Assembly: GCF_018860705.1 (NCBI RefSeq)
Contig: NZ_JAHKQA010000047.1
Location: 186,001 to 250,000 of the forward strand
Origin: Citreicella sp. C3M06
Lineage (GTDB): Bacteria > Pseudomonadota > Alphaproteobacteria > Rhodobacterales > Rhodobacteraceae
Reading direction: 5' to 3'
DNA: 64,000 nt
Positions 53,963 through 62,539 of the stretch are shown piece after piece. Numbering within the stretch: the stretch's first letter is position 1; every line of letters starts with the position of its first letter. The notes below the pieces were generated by a model. That model was not told the DNA's origin and did no database searches. It saw only the letters and a program-made list of their open reading frames with translations. A program made the translations under genes and the position numbers.

Positions 53963-54930
53963 CCCCGTTGCTTGATATCCAGAACCTCAGCGTCGATTTC
54001 GCCACCCGTGACGGCACGGTGCATGCGCTGGAAAACGTCTCGTTCCAACTGGCGCGCGGCGAGACCATGGGCCTTGTCGGAGAAAGCGGCTCGGGCAAAT
54101 CGGTGTCGGCCTATGCGGTGATGCGGCTGCTGGGCGGCTCGGCGCGGGTGCGGGCGGATCGGATGATCTCGGGCGGGGTCGATTTGCTGACCGCCACCGA
54201 CGCCGAGGTCGCCGCCCTGCGCGGCAAGCGCATGACGATGATCTTTCAGAACGCCCGTTCGGCGCTGAACCCGATCCGCCCGATCGGGCAACAGATCGCC
54301 GATGTGCTGCGCGTTCACCGTGCCATGCCGCGGCGCGCCGCCAAACAGGCCGCCATCGCCGCCCTGGCCGAGGTGCGCATACCCGACCCCGAACGCCGCT
54401 ATCACGCCTATCCGTTCGAGCTGTCGGGCGGCATGTGCCAGCGGGTGATGATCGCGCTGGCCTTTGCCAGCGAGCCGGAACTGCTGATCGCGGATGAGCC
54501 GACCACTGGCTTGGATGTGACCACGCAGGCCGTCATCATGGACCTGATCCGCGAGAAATCCTCGCAGCGGCGCATGTCGACCATCCTGATCACCCATGAT
54601 CTGACGCTGGCGGCGGAATATTGCGACCGCTTCGCGGTGATGCACGCGGGCCATGTGGTGGAACAAGGCACCACTGCCGACATCTTTGAACGGGCAGCGC
54701 ACCCCTATACCGGCCTGCTGATGAAGGCGACGCCGCATGGCGCATCCAACCTGTCGGACCTTGCGGCGATCCCCGGATCGCTGCCCGATCTGCGCCGCGA
54801 TCTGCCGCCCTGCCGCTTTGTGCATCGCTGCGCGCACAGCGCCCCGGCCTGCGCCGCCGCCCTGCCGCGCGTGCCGCTAGAGCCCAGCCACGAGGTGTCC
54901 TGCCACATGCCATGGAAGGTTTCCGCATGA
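53959..54930 (+). CDS. DppD-type ABC transporter ATPase
   Basis: 323 residues from the ATG at 53959. Walker A GESGSGKS, signature LSGGMCQRVMIALA (Met-Cys in place of the usual Gln-Gln/Arg), Walker B LLIADEPTTGLD and switch THDLTLA. The C-terminal oligopeptide-transporter domain has CRFVHRCAHSAPAC, the family's Fe-S-like Cys motif. Partner of the DppF-type ATPase that follows. Confidence 0.92.
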   Translation: MTPLLDIQNLSVDFATRDGTVHALENVSFQLARGETMGLVGESGSGKSVSAYAVMRLLGGSARVRADRMISGGVDLLTATDAEVAALRGKRMTMIFQNARSALNPIRPIGQQIADVLRVHRAMPRRAAKQAAIAALAEVRIPDPERRYHAYPFELSGGMCQRVMIALAFASEPELLIADEPTTGLDVTTQAVIMDLIREKSSQRRMSTILITHDLTLAAEYCDRFAVMHAGHVVEQGTTADIFERAAHPYTGLLMKATPHGASNLSDLAAIPGSLPDLRRDLPPCRFVHRCAHSAPACAAALPRVPLEPSHEVSCHMPWKVSA

Positions 54931-55898
54931 GCGATCCGCTTCTTGAACTTGACGCCCTGCAAAAGATCTACCCCACCGGGTCGGGCCAGTTGCACGCGGT
55001 GGATGGCGTCAGCCTGACGCTGAACCGGGGCGAAAGCCTTGGGTTGGTAGGGGAATCCGGCTGCGGAAAATCAACGCTGGTGCGGGTGCTCGCCCGGCTG
55101 ATCGACCCGAGCGCCGGGGCGATCCGCATCGATGGGCAAAGCATCGGCGACATCCCCGCGCGGCGCTTTGGCACCCACCCGCAGCGCAAGCGCATTCAGG
55201 TGGTGTTCCAAGACCCGACCGATAGCCTCAACCCGCAGTTTCGCATCTTTGACAGCATCGCCGACCCGCTGCGCCGACTGGGCGGGCGCAAAACCCGCAC
55301 CGAGGTCAGCGACGCCGTGTACGAGGCCGCGCGCATCACCCGCCTGCCGCCCGAACTGCTGATGCGCTATCCCCACCAGCTATCGGGCGGCCAAAAGGCC
55401 CGCGTCGGCATTGCCCGTGCTATCATCTTGCGCCCCGATGTGCTGATCCTTGACGAGCCGACATCGGCGCTGGATGTGTCGGTGCAGGTGGTGATCCTGC
55501 AATTGCTGGGCGAATTGCGCGAAACGCTGGGCATGAGCTATCTGTTCGTCAGCCATGATCTGAACGTGGTCAAGCTGGTCTGCGACCGGGTGGCGGTGAT
55601 GTATCTGGGCAAGATCATAGAATGCGCCCCGGTGGATCAGATATTCGCGCGCCCCGCCCACCCCTATACCCGCGCGCTGCTCTCGGCCATTCCGGGGGCG
55701 CGCGACACCGCCCGCATCCGGCTGGACGGAGAGCCGCGCAGCCCCATCGACCCCGCCCCCAACGTCTGCCGTTTCTACGGGCGTTGCCCCATGGGTCAGG
55801 ATCTGTGCGCCCAAAAGGCCCCGCCCCTGACCAATATCGGCGCCCATTCCGCCGCCTGCCATTTCCGACTGGACACAAGACAAGAGGTGCTCGCATGA
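54927..55898 (+). CDS. DppF-type ABC transporter ATPase
   Basis: 323 residues from the ATG at 54927. Walker [11 protein letters not shown]-loop [12 protein letters not shown], signature [14 protein letters not shown], Walker [12 protein letters not shown] and switch SHDLNVV. The C-terminal Cys motif is [14 protein letters not shown]. The ATPase pair drives uptake. Overlaps its neighbours by 4 bp on each side. Confidence 0.93.
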   Translation: MSDPLLELDALQKIYPTGSGQLHAVDGVSLTLNRGESLGLVGESGCGKSTLVRVLARLIDPSAGAIRIDGQSIGDIPARRFGTHPQRKRIQVVFQDPTDSLNPQFRIFDSIADPLRRLGGRKTRTEVSDAVYEAARITRLPPELLMRYPHQLSGGQKARVGIARAIILRPDVLILDEPTSALDVSVQVVILQLLGELRETLGMSYLFVSHDLNVVKLVCDRVAVMYLGKIIECAPVDQIFARPAHPYTRALLSAIPGARDTARIRLDGEPRSPIDPAPNVCRFYGRCPMGQDLCAQKAPPLTNIGAHSAACHFRLDTRQEVLA

Positions 55899-57355
55899 GC
55901 CTGACCCATCAAGATTACGCCACCCTGTCCGCCGCCGAGATCGCCGAGGCGGTCGCGAGCGGCAAATATTCCGCTGCCGAGGTGAGCGAGGCCGCCATCG
56001 CCCGGATGGAGCTGACCGAGCCGCATCTGCACGCCTTCTGCAACCCCGCACCAGAGCTCGCGCGCAAAACCGCTGCCGCAATCGATGCGGCACGCGCGGC
56101 GGGTGAAACGCTGGGTCCGCTGGCGGGGGTGCCGGTGGGGATCAAGGATCTGGTCGCGACCAAGGATCTTGTCACCGCCATGGGCTCGACCATCTACCGC
56201 GACTTCCTGCCCGAAGACGACGATATCGTGGTCGAACGGCTAAAGGCCGCCGGCGCGGTGATCATCGGCAAGACCAACGTACCGGAGTTCGGCTACAGCG
56301 GCGTCGGCCACAACCCGGTGTTCGAAACCACGCGCAACCCGTGGAACACCGAATTGACGCCCGGCGGGTCCTCGGCCGGGTCGGGGGCATCGGTCGCGGC
56401 GGGGGTCACGCCTTTTGCCATCGGCTCGGATGGCGGCGGATCGGTGCGCATCCCCTCGGCCCATTGCGGGCTGGTCGGGGTCAAGGCGTCGATGGGCCGC
56501 GTGCCTTTGTGGCCCGGCTGCCGCGATGAACGCTTTCCCGGCGTATCCAGCTGGGAGAGCCTTGAACATATCGGCCCGATGGCGCGCACGGTATCCGACG
56601 CGGCCCTGATGCTGTCGGTGATCACCGGCCCTGACATGCGCGACCGCCACAGCATCCCGGCGGATGTGGACTGGCTGGAGGCGGCCAAGGCGGGCGATCT
56701 GCCCAAGCTGCGCATCGCCTTCAGCGAAGATTTCGGCTATCTGGCGGTCGACCCCGAGGTGCGCCGCGTGGTGCGCGAGGCCGCCGCGGTGTTCGAGCGT
56801 GATCTGGGCTGCGAGGTGGTCTCGGCCGATCCCGGCTGGAGCGATCCGGGCAATGATTTCTGGGGCCTCGTGCTGGCCGACAGCGACCTTGCCGGGATGC
56901 GCGCGTGGTTGCCCGAACACGGTGCCAACATGTCGCCGCATCTGGTGCAGATGTTACAGACCCGGCACGATGACGAGGCGCTGACCAATGCAAACATGGC
57001 CCGCAAAAAGCTGTGCAACATCGCGGCGCGGTTCTTTGGGCAGTACGATCTGCTGATCTCGCCGACGCTGACGGTGCCGCCCTTTGCGCTGCACATGCAG
57101 GGGCCGGAAAAGACCGAAGGGCGCATCGTCGATCCATCAGCCTGGCTGGGCTTCTGCTTTCCGTTCAACATGACCGGCCAGCCGGCGGCCTCGGTTCCGG
57201 CGGGGCTGACCAGCGATGGCCTGCCGGTGGGTTTGCAGATCATCGGGCGGCATCTGGACGACCCGCTGGTGCTGCGCGCCGCCGCCGCCTTCGAGACCGC
57301 GCGCCCGTGGTCGGCCCTGCGCCCGCCGTTGATCGACATGCTGGAAGGGGCGTAA
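55895..57355 (+). CDS. Amidase-signature hydrolase
   Basis: 486 residues from the ATG at 55895. Amidase-signature catalytic triad Lys84 (GIKD), Ser159 (PGGSSAG) and Ser183 (GGGSVRIP), spaced 75 and 24 residues as in active members. It resembles the GatA/aryl-amidase group rather than AtzE. It lies between the transporter and the atzG/atzE-like genes, so it likely acts on the imported compound or on a product amide. It is followed 3 bp later by the AtzG-like gene, which could be a small partner of this protein or of AtzE. Confidence 0.88.
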   Translation: MSLTHQDYATLSAAEIAEAVASGKYSAAEVSEAAIARMELTEPHLHAFCNPAPELARKTAAAIDAARAAGETLGPLAGVPVGIKDLVATKDLVTAMGSTIYRDFLPEDDDIVVERLKAAGAVIIGKTNVPEFGYSGVGHNPVFETTRNPWNTELTPGGSSAGSGASVAAGVTPFAIGSDGGGSVRIPSAHCGLVGVKASMGRVPLWPGCRDERFPGVSSWESLEHIGPMARTVSDAALMLSVITGPDMRDRHSIPADVDWLEAAKAGDLPKLRIAFSEDFGYLAVDPEVRRVVREAAAVFERDLGCEVVSADPGWSDPGNDFWGLVLADSDLAGMRAWLPEHGANMSPHLVQMLQTRHDDEALTNANMARKKLCNIAARFFGQYDLLISPTLTVPPFALHMQGPEKTEGRIVDPSAWLGFCFPFNMTGQPAASVPAGLTSDGLPVGLQIIGRHLDDPLVLRAAAAFETARPWSALRPPLIDMLEGA

Positions 57356-57358
57356 CCC

Positions 57359-57568
57359 ATGGCCCATACCGTTGACGACGCCCGCCGCGCGCTGGCTGCG
57401 CTTGGCTTTCACCCTGCCGCAGACCGTCTGCCTGCCATCGCCGCGATCCTTGATCAGAACGCGGCGGCGGTCAGCGTGGTGATGAACGCGCCGCTGCGCC
57501 CGGCTTGCGAAAACGCCCCGGTGTGGCGTGTGCCGGTCTGGGACCAAAGCGGAAAGGACACCGCATGA
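57359..57568 (+). CDS. AtzG-like small subunit (DUF4089)
   Basis: 69 residues, close to the length of AtzG (about 68). The pattern is that of DUF4089: two amphipathic helices, DDARRALAALGFHPAADRLPAIAAIL and a following Asn/Ala-rich helix, then a Pro-rich tail with PVWRVP. AtzG is a GatC-like small subunit required for a stable AtzE amidase. The stop overlaps the AtzE-like start (ATGA), which supports a complex between the two. Identity is by size, pattern and position. Confidence 0.75.
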   Translation: MAHTVDDARRALAALGFHPAADRLPAIAAILDQNAAAVSVVMNAPLRPACENAPVWRVPVWDQSGKDTA

Positions 57569-58977
57569 CGACCGCCTGGATCGACCTTTCCGCCCATGAA
57601 ATCGCGGCACAGGTCCGCAGTGGCACCATGACCGCGCGCCAATCGGTGCAGGCGGCGCTGGCGCGCCTGCGTGAAACCGACCCCGGCCTGATCGCATTCA
57701 CCACCGTGACCGAGGCCCGCGCCCTTGCCCGCGCCGATGCCATCGACGCACAGCTTGCCGCGGGGCAGGATCCCGGCCCGCTCACCGGCGTTCCCTTCGC
57801 GGTCAAGGATCTGGTGGATGTGGCTGGCGTGATCACGCGCGCAGGATCGAAGATCAACCTCGACAATGCCCCCGCAAGCGCCGATGCTCCGGTTGTCACC
57901 CGGCTGGAAGCGGCGGGCGGCATTCTCATCGGCGCGCTGAACATGGGCGAATATGCTTATGATTTCACCGGAGAAAACGCCCATGTCGGGTCCACCCGCA
58001 ACCCGCGCGACCCGTCGCGGCGCTCTGGTGGGTCATCGGGCGGGTCGGGCGCGGCGGTCGCCGCGGGCATGGTGCCGCTAGCCGTGGGGTCCGATACCAA
58101 CGGGTCGATCCGGGTGCCATCGAGCTGGTGCGGGCTGTTCGGGCTCAAGGCGACCTATGGGCGGGTGCCGCGCACCGGCACCTTTCCCTTTGTCGACAGC
58201 TTCGATCACATCGGCCCGATGGCGCGCTCTGTGCAGGATCTCGCCATCGCGCTGGAGGCGATGCAGGGCGTCGATGCAGGCGATCCGGCAAGCCAAGACC
58301 ACCCGCCCTGCCCGGCGCTGAGCACGCTTGAAACCGGCATCGACGGGCTGCGCCTTGCCCGCGGCGCCGGGCATTTCGCCCCCGCCCCCGGCCCCGCCAA
58401 GGACGCGCTGGATCGTTGCTGCGCCGCGCTTGGCATCACCGCCGAGATCACCGTGCCGGGCGTGGCCGAGGCCCGCGCCGCCGCGATGATCATCACCGCG
58501 GTCGAAGGCGCGGCGACGCATGTGGAATCGCTGCAAACCCGCCCCGAGGATTTTGGCGCCCCGATCCGCGACCGTCTGATCGCGGGCGCGCTGATCCCCG
58601 GCGTGGCCTATGTGCGCGCGCAGCGCCTGCGCCGCCAGTTTGCCGAAGATATGGCCCGCGTGTTCGAAAGCATCGATGCGATCCTTGTGCCCACCACGCC
58701 TTTTGCCGCGCCGCCCATCGACGATGACATGATCGTGGTGAACGGGCGGCCCGAGAATTACCGCGCCCATATCGGCCCCTATGTGCAGCCCATCAGCTTT
58801 ATTGGTCTGCCGGTGGTGTCGGTCCCGGTGCAGAACGCCGACGGGGCGCTGCCCATCGGCGTGCAGATCATCGCGCCGCCTTGGCGCGAAGACATCGCCC
58901 TGCGTATCGCCCGCGCGCTGGAAGCCTCTGGCACCTGCGCCGCCCCCACTGCCCAGATCAAAGAGACCACCGCATGA
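57565..58977 (+). CDS. AtzE-family amidohydrolase
   Basis: 470 residues. Amidase-signature triad Lys81 (AVKD), Ser157 (SGGSSGGSG) and Ser181 (NGSIRVP). It tracks 1-carboxybiuret amidohydrolase AtzE over its length: GSKINLDNAP, LNMGEYAYDFTGENAHVG, TYGRVPRTGTFPFV, FDHIGPMARS, the C-terminal YVQPISFIGLPVVSVPVQ and PPWREDIAL. AtzE removes ammonia from 1-carboxybiuret; HpxX of oxalurate use is a relative. No cyanuric acid hydrolase (AtzD) is in the window, so the natural substrate may be another ureide. Overlaps atzG- and atzH-like genes by 4 bp each. Confidence 0.88.
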   Translation: MTTAWIDLSAHEIAAQVRSGTMTARQSVQAALARLRETDPGLIAFTTVTEARALARADAIDAQLAAGQDPGPLTGVPFAVKDLVDVAGVITRAGSKINLDNAPASADAPVVTRLEAAGGILIGALNMGEYAYDFTGENAHVGSTRNPRDPSRRSGGSSGGSGAAVAAGMVPLAVGSDTNGSIRVPSSWCGLFGLKATYGRVPRTGTFPFVDSFDHIGPMARSVQDLAIALEAMQGVDAGDPASQDHPPCPALSTLETGIDGLRLARGAGHFAPAPGPAKDALDRCCAALGITAEITVPGVAEARAAAMIITAVEGAATHVESLQTRPEDFGAPIRDRLIAGALIPGVAYVRAQRLRRQFAEDMARVFESIDAILVPTTPFAAPPIDDDMIVVNGRPENYRAHIGPYVQPISFIGLPVVSVPVQNADGALPIGVQIIAPPWREDIALRIARALEASGTCAAPTAQIKETTA

Positions 58978-59372
58978 CCCGCGACGACATCAACCTGCCC
59001 GGCCCGCTGGCCGAAATCACCGCCGCCTTCAACCGTTATGAGGCGGCGCTGATCGGCAATGACGTCGAGGTGCTCGACGAGCTGTTCCTGATCGATGCGC
59101 GCACCATTCGCTATGGCATCGCCGAGAACCTCTATGGCCACGCCGAGATCGCGGAATTTCGCGCCTCGCGTCCCGCAACCGGGCATGAGCGCAGGCTGGA
59201 TCGCACGGTCATTACCTCTTATGGCAGCGATTTCGCCACGGCGATGACCCTGTTCCACCGGGGCGGCGGCGATCGCATCGGGCGGCAATCGCAGACATGG
59301 GCCCGCATCGATGGCAACTGGCGCATCGTCGCGGCCCATGTCAGCGTCATTCCAACCCCGGAGGCTGTATGA
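58974..59372 (+). CDS. AtzH/HpxZ-like protein (DUF3225)
   Basis: 132 residues, NTF2-like fold. Marks of DUF3225: NRYEAALIGNDVEVLDELFLID, IRYGIAENLYGHAEI, FRASRP, TVITSYGSDFATAMTLF, IGRQSQTWARIDGNWRIVAAHVS. AtzH of Pseudomonas has been reported to convert 1,3-dicarboxyurea toward allophanate; HpxZ belongs to oxalurate catabolism. The gene order AtzG-AtzE-AtzH matches both settings. Overlaps the AtzE-like and GntR genes by 4 bp. Confidence 0.88.
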   Translation: MTRDDINLPGPLAEITAAFNRYEAALIGNDVEVLDELFLIDARTIRYGIAENLYGHAEIAEFRASRPATGHERRLDRTVITSYGSDFATAMTLFHRGGGDRIGRQSQTWARIDGNWRIVAAHVSVIPTPEAV

Positions 59373-60058
59373 GCGACACACCCCCACCGCTGCGCCTTGC
59401 CCCCGGCGAAACCCGCACCGCCGCGCTGGTGCGCGAGCTGAGCGCGCAGATCGTTTCGGGCAAGCTGCCACCGGGGAAGAAACTGGACGAAGCCGCCATC
59501 GGCGATCTTTTCGGCCTGTCGCGCACCCCCGTGCGCGAGGCGCTGCGCGAGCTGGCGGTGATCGGTCTGGTCGAAACCCGCCCGCATCGCGGCGCCTATG
59601 TGGCCGAGGTCTCGACCGCGCAGATGATGGAAAAGTTCGAATTCATGGCCGAACTCGAAGGTCTGTGCGCCGGCTATGCCGCCCGTCGCATGACAGTGGA
59701 TGACAAGGCGCGGCTCGACAAGATCCACGATGGCGGCATGGTGCTGGTCGAACGCCGCGACCGGGCAGGATATCGCGCCCACAACACGATCCTGCACGAG
59801 GCCATCTATGAGGGGGCCCGCAACGACAGCTTGCGCGACGCCACCCTGTCGATCCGCCGCGCGGTGGCCGCCTTTCGCGCCGCGCAGTTCGATCTCAAGG
59901 AACGGATCGGCAATTCGCAGGTCGAACATGGGCTGATCATTGCCGCGATCCGCGCTGGCGATGCGGATCAGGCGAGCCAGCTGATGCGCCGCCATATCCT
60001 GACCGTGATGCAGGCCGCCGAGGCTTATCTGCGCGAAAAACGCGTGATCCCCATCTGA
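59369..60058 (+). CDS. GntR-family regulator (FadR/FCD) inside the operon
   Basis: 229 residues from the ATG at 59369, overlapping the AtzH-like stop. Winged helix at about residues 15-75 with KLDEAAIGDLFGLSRTPVREALREL and an FCD effector domain with EFMAELEGLCAGYAARRM, NTILHEAIYEGARN and the metal-type His residues in LRRAVAAFRAAQFD and QVEHGLIIAAI. Probably controls this operon from within, in response to an intermediate. It is the only regulator in the cluster. Confidence 0.9.
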   Translation: MSDTPPPLRLAPGETRTAALVRELSAQIVSGKLPPGKKLDEAAIGDLFGLSRTPVREALRELAVIGLVETRPHRGAYVAEVSTAQMMEKFEFMAELEGLCAGYAARRMTVDDKARLDKIHDGGMVLVERRDRAGYRAHNTILHEAIYEGARNDSLRDATLSIRRAVAAFRAAQFDLKERIGNSQVEHGLIIAAIRAGDADQASQLMRRHILTVMQAAEAYLREKRVIPI

Positions 60059-60073
60059 CAAAAGGCCCCAGCA

Positions 60074-60487
60074 ATGACCTCTTCTTCCCCCGACACCCTG
60101 CTGTTGGCCGTCTGCGGCGCGCATATGCGCGGCATGGCGCTTGAATCCCAGATGCAGAGCTGCGGCGCGCGCTATGACAGCGATGCGCAAACCGATGACA
60201 GCTATCGGTTCTACGCGCTGACCGCCAAGGACCCGATCCGCCCCGGCCTGATCCGGGGCATGCCGGGCAGCGGCGCGCCGATCGCGGTCGAACTGTGGGC
60301 GATCTCACCCGCCGGGCTGGGCAGGCTGATGAGTATGATCGACGCGCCCCTTGGCATCGGCACCGTGACGCTGTCCGACACGCGCCGGGTCAAAGGCTTT
60401 GTCTGCGAAGCCATCGCCGCCACGGCGGATGCGCAGGACATCACCGAGCTTGGCTCTTGGCGCCGCTTTCTCGCGACCCGAACATAA
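60074..60487 (+). CDS. Stand-alone C-terminal domain of allophanate hydrolase (AtzF-C)
   Basis: 137 residues matching only the C-terminal, gamma-glutamylcyclotransferase-like domain of AtzF: LLAVCGAHMRGMALESQM, YRFYALTAKDPIRPGLIR, APIAVELWAI, GLGRLMSMIDAPLGIGTVTLSDTRRVKGFVCE and DITELGSWRRFLATR. In known AtzF this domain follows the amidase in one chain. Here it is a separate gene placed 10 bp before the amidase gene. It has no amidase residues and likely assembles with the next product. Confidence 0.87.
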   Translation: MTSSSPDTLLLAVCGAHMRGMALESQMQSCGARYDSDAQTDDSYRFYALTAKDPIRPGLIRGMPGSGAPIAVELWAISPAGLGRLMSMIDAPLGIGTVTLSDTRRVKGFVCEAIAATADAQDITELGSWRRFLATRT

Positions 60488-60497
60488 AGGACCCCCC

Positions 60498-61913
60498 ATG
60501 ACCAATTCCCCTTGGGACCGCGCCACCGGCGCGCTGGATATCGCCACGCTCAAGGCCTGTTATGCCGATGGCCGCCTGACACCGGAAACCCTGATCGACG
60601 CGATTTATGACCGCATCGCCGCGCGCGGCGAGGATCACGTCTGGATTCACCTGATCGCGCGAGAGACATCAAAGGCGCGCGCCCGTGCGCTGATGGCCGA
60701 CCCTTGCGCCGTCGATCTGCCACTGTATGGCATCCCTTTCGGCATCAAGGACAATATCGATCTGGCGGGCCTGCCCACAACCGCCGCCGTGCGCGCCTGG
60801 GCCCGGATGGCCGACACCACCAGCCCCTTGGTGCAAACCCTGCTGGATGCGGGCGCCATCCCCATCGGCAAGCAGAATCAGGACCAGCTGGGCATGGGCG
60901 TGGTCGGCGTGCGCAGCGATTATGGCATCCCGCAATGTTGCTTTGACAGCCGTTACATCAGCGGCGGGTCGACCTCGGGCGGGGGTGTCAGCGTCGGTGC
61001 GGGGCTGGTCAGCTTTGCGGTGGCCAATGATGCCGCCGGATCGGGCCGGGTGCCCGCCGCGCTGAACAATATCGTGGGCTACAAACCAACGCCGGGGCTG
61101 ATCCCGCGGGCGCGGGCCTCATTGGCGGGGATGGTGGGCACCGAGAATTTCCTGACCCTGACCATGGCCGACAGCGTGCTGCTGACAAACCTGTGGTTCG
61201 CCTATGAGCCGAGCGATCCGTTTTCCAAACCGCAAGCCGATGGGTTTCGCATCACCACCAACCCCGCCCCCGACACGTTCCGTTTTGCCATTCCCGATGA
61301 GGCGACGCTGGACACCGATGGCGATGGCGACTCCGAACGGCTGTTTCGCGAAAACGTCGCGCGGCTGTGCGCGCTTGGCGGCACGGCGGTGCCGATCGAC
61401 ATGACGCCCTATCTGACAGCGGCCCGGATGCTGTATGACGGCCCGTTCATCGCGCAGCGCTATGCCAATTTTGGCGATAAGTTCGATGGCGACGAAGACG
61501 CGCTATGCCCCGCCACCCGCGAAATCCTGTCATGGGGGCGCAACTATACCGCCCGCGACGTGTTCAAGGCGCAATATGTCATTGCCGGCTACAAGCAGCA
61601 GATCCGCGCGCTGTTCAAGGATGTCGATCTGCTGGTCACGCCGACCTCGCCGTCGACCTATACGATCGAGGCGGTGCTCGCGGACAATATCGCGCTGAAT
61701 GCCAGAATGGGCACCTATACCAACTTTGTGAACCTGCTCGATCTGCCCGCCGTGTCGATCCCCGCAGGGTTTCGCAAAGATGGCATTCCGCTGGGCACCA
61801 TGCTGATCGGCCCGTCGCTGGGCGACGATCTGATTTGCCGCATCGGCGGGGCGCTGCATGCCGCACTTGGCATTGCGCCGGGGATAGCAGGCAGACCCGC
61901 GCCCGCCGCCTAA
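60498..61913 (+). CDS. atzF: Allophanate hydrolase amidase domain (AtzF-N)
   Basis: 471 residues from the ATG at 60498. Amidase triad Lys84 (FGIKD), Ser158 (SGGSTSGG) and Ser182 (AAGSGRVPA), at the same 74- and 24-residue spacing as AtzF. Other marks are NIVGYKPTPGLIPRA and FVNLLDLPAVSIPAG. It lacks the C-terminal domain, which is a separate gene just upstream. Allophanate hydrolase splits allophanate to ammonia and CO2. The 3' end overlaps the convergent HAD gene by 4 bp. Confidence 0.88.
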   Translation: MTNSPWDRATGALDIATLKACYADGRLTPETLIDAIYDRIAARGEDHVWIHLIARETSKARARALMADPCAVDLPLYGIPFGIKDNIDLAGLPTTAAVRAWARMADTTSPLVQTLLDAGAIPIGKQNQDQLGMGVVGVRSDYGIPQCCFDSRYISGGSTSGGGVSVGAGLVSFAVANDAAGSGRVPAALNNIVGYKPTPGLIPRARASLAGMVGTENFLTLTMADSVLLTNLWFAYEPSDPFSKPQADGFRITTNPAPDTFRFAIPDEATLDTDGDGDSERLFRENVARLCALGGTAVPIDMTPYLTAARMLYDGPFIAQRYANFGDKFDGDEDALCPATREILSWGRNYTARDVFKAQYVIAGYKQQIRALFKDVDLLVTPTSPSTYTIEAVLADNIALNARMGTYTNFVNLLDLPAVSIPAGFRKDGIPLGTMLIGPSLGDDLICRIGGALHAALGIAPGIAGRPAPAA

Positions 61914-62539
61914 GCCCAGCCCACGCCCAGCATCGGGGGAATGTCGCGCAGCCCGGAGATCTCCTGCGCACCGGGTTGTGGCAGTCCCAGAGCAGCAACA
62001 GCGAGCCCGGCAGCAAGCGCTGACAGCACCCCGGTGGCGCTGTCCTCGACCGCGAGAACCTGCGCTGGCGGCAGGCCGAGTGCGCGCGCGCCGCGCTCAT
62101 AGGGCTCGGGGTCGGGCTTGCCGTTGCGCACATCGTCCAGCGAGATCGACGTCGTCAACAGCTCGGCCACGCCAAGCGCCGCCAGATTGGCATCCACCAC
62201 CTGCCGCCCGGAATTCGACACCGCAACCTGCGGCACCCCGGCCTGTGCCAGCGCCCGGATCACCGCGACCGCATCGGGGATCTGGCAAAGCTCCTGCGCG
62301 CGCGCGACATAGCTGTTCTGGATCGCCTCCATCCATGCCGCGCCCGACAGCCCCTTGGGCAGATCCGGGGCAAGGGCGGCCCAGACATCCTGTATATGCA
62401 CCCCAAGGAACCGGTCGACCGGATCGTCACGCAGATCCAGCCCGTGCGACAGGCAAACGTCGATCAGCACCCGGTGGTGCAACGGCTCGCTGTCCACAAG
62501 CGTGCCATCGATGTCCCATGCCACACCGCGCAGCCTCAT
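61910..62539 (-). CDS. HAD-superfamily phosphatase
   Basis: 209 residues of the beta-phosphoglucomutase/phosphatase branch. Motif I DIDGTLVDSE, cap domain (about 16-85), motif II VSNSG, motif III Lys in NGKPDPEPYE, motif IV VEDSATGV. It dephosphorylates a small sugar phosphate or isomerises one. It overlaps the FGGY kinase by 4 bp and probably belongs to a carbohydrate operon that continues to the right of the window. Confidence 0.88.
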   Translation of the reverse strand: MRLRGVAWDIDGTLVDSEPLHHRVLIDVCLSHGLDLRDDPVDRFLGVHIQDVWAALAPDLPKGLSGAAWMEAIQNSYVARAQELCQIPDAVAVIRALAQAGVPQVAVSNSGRQVVDANLAALGVAELLTTSISLDDVRNGKPDPEPYERGARALGLPPAQVLAVEDSATGVLSALAAGLAVAALGLPQPGAQEISGLRDIPPMLGVGWA

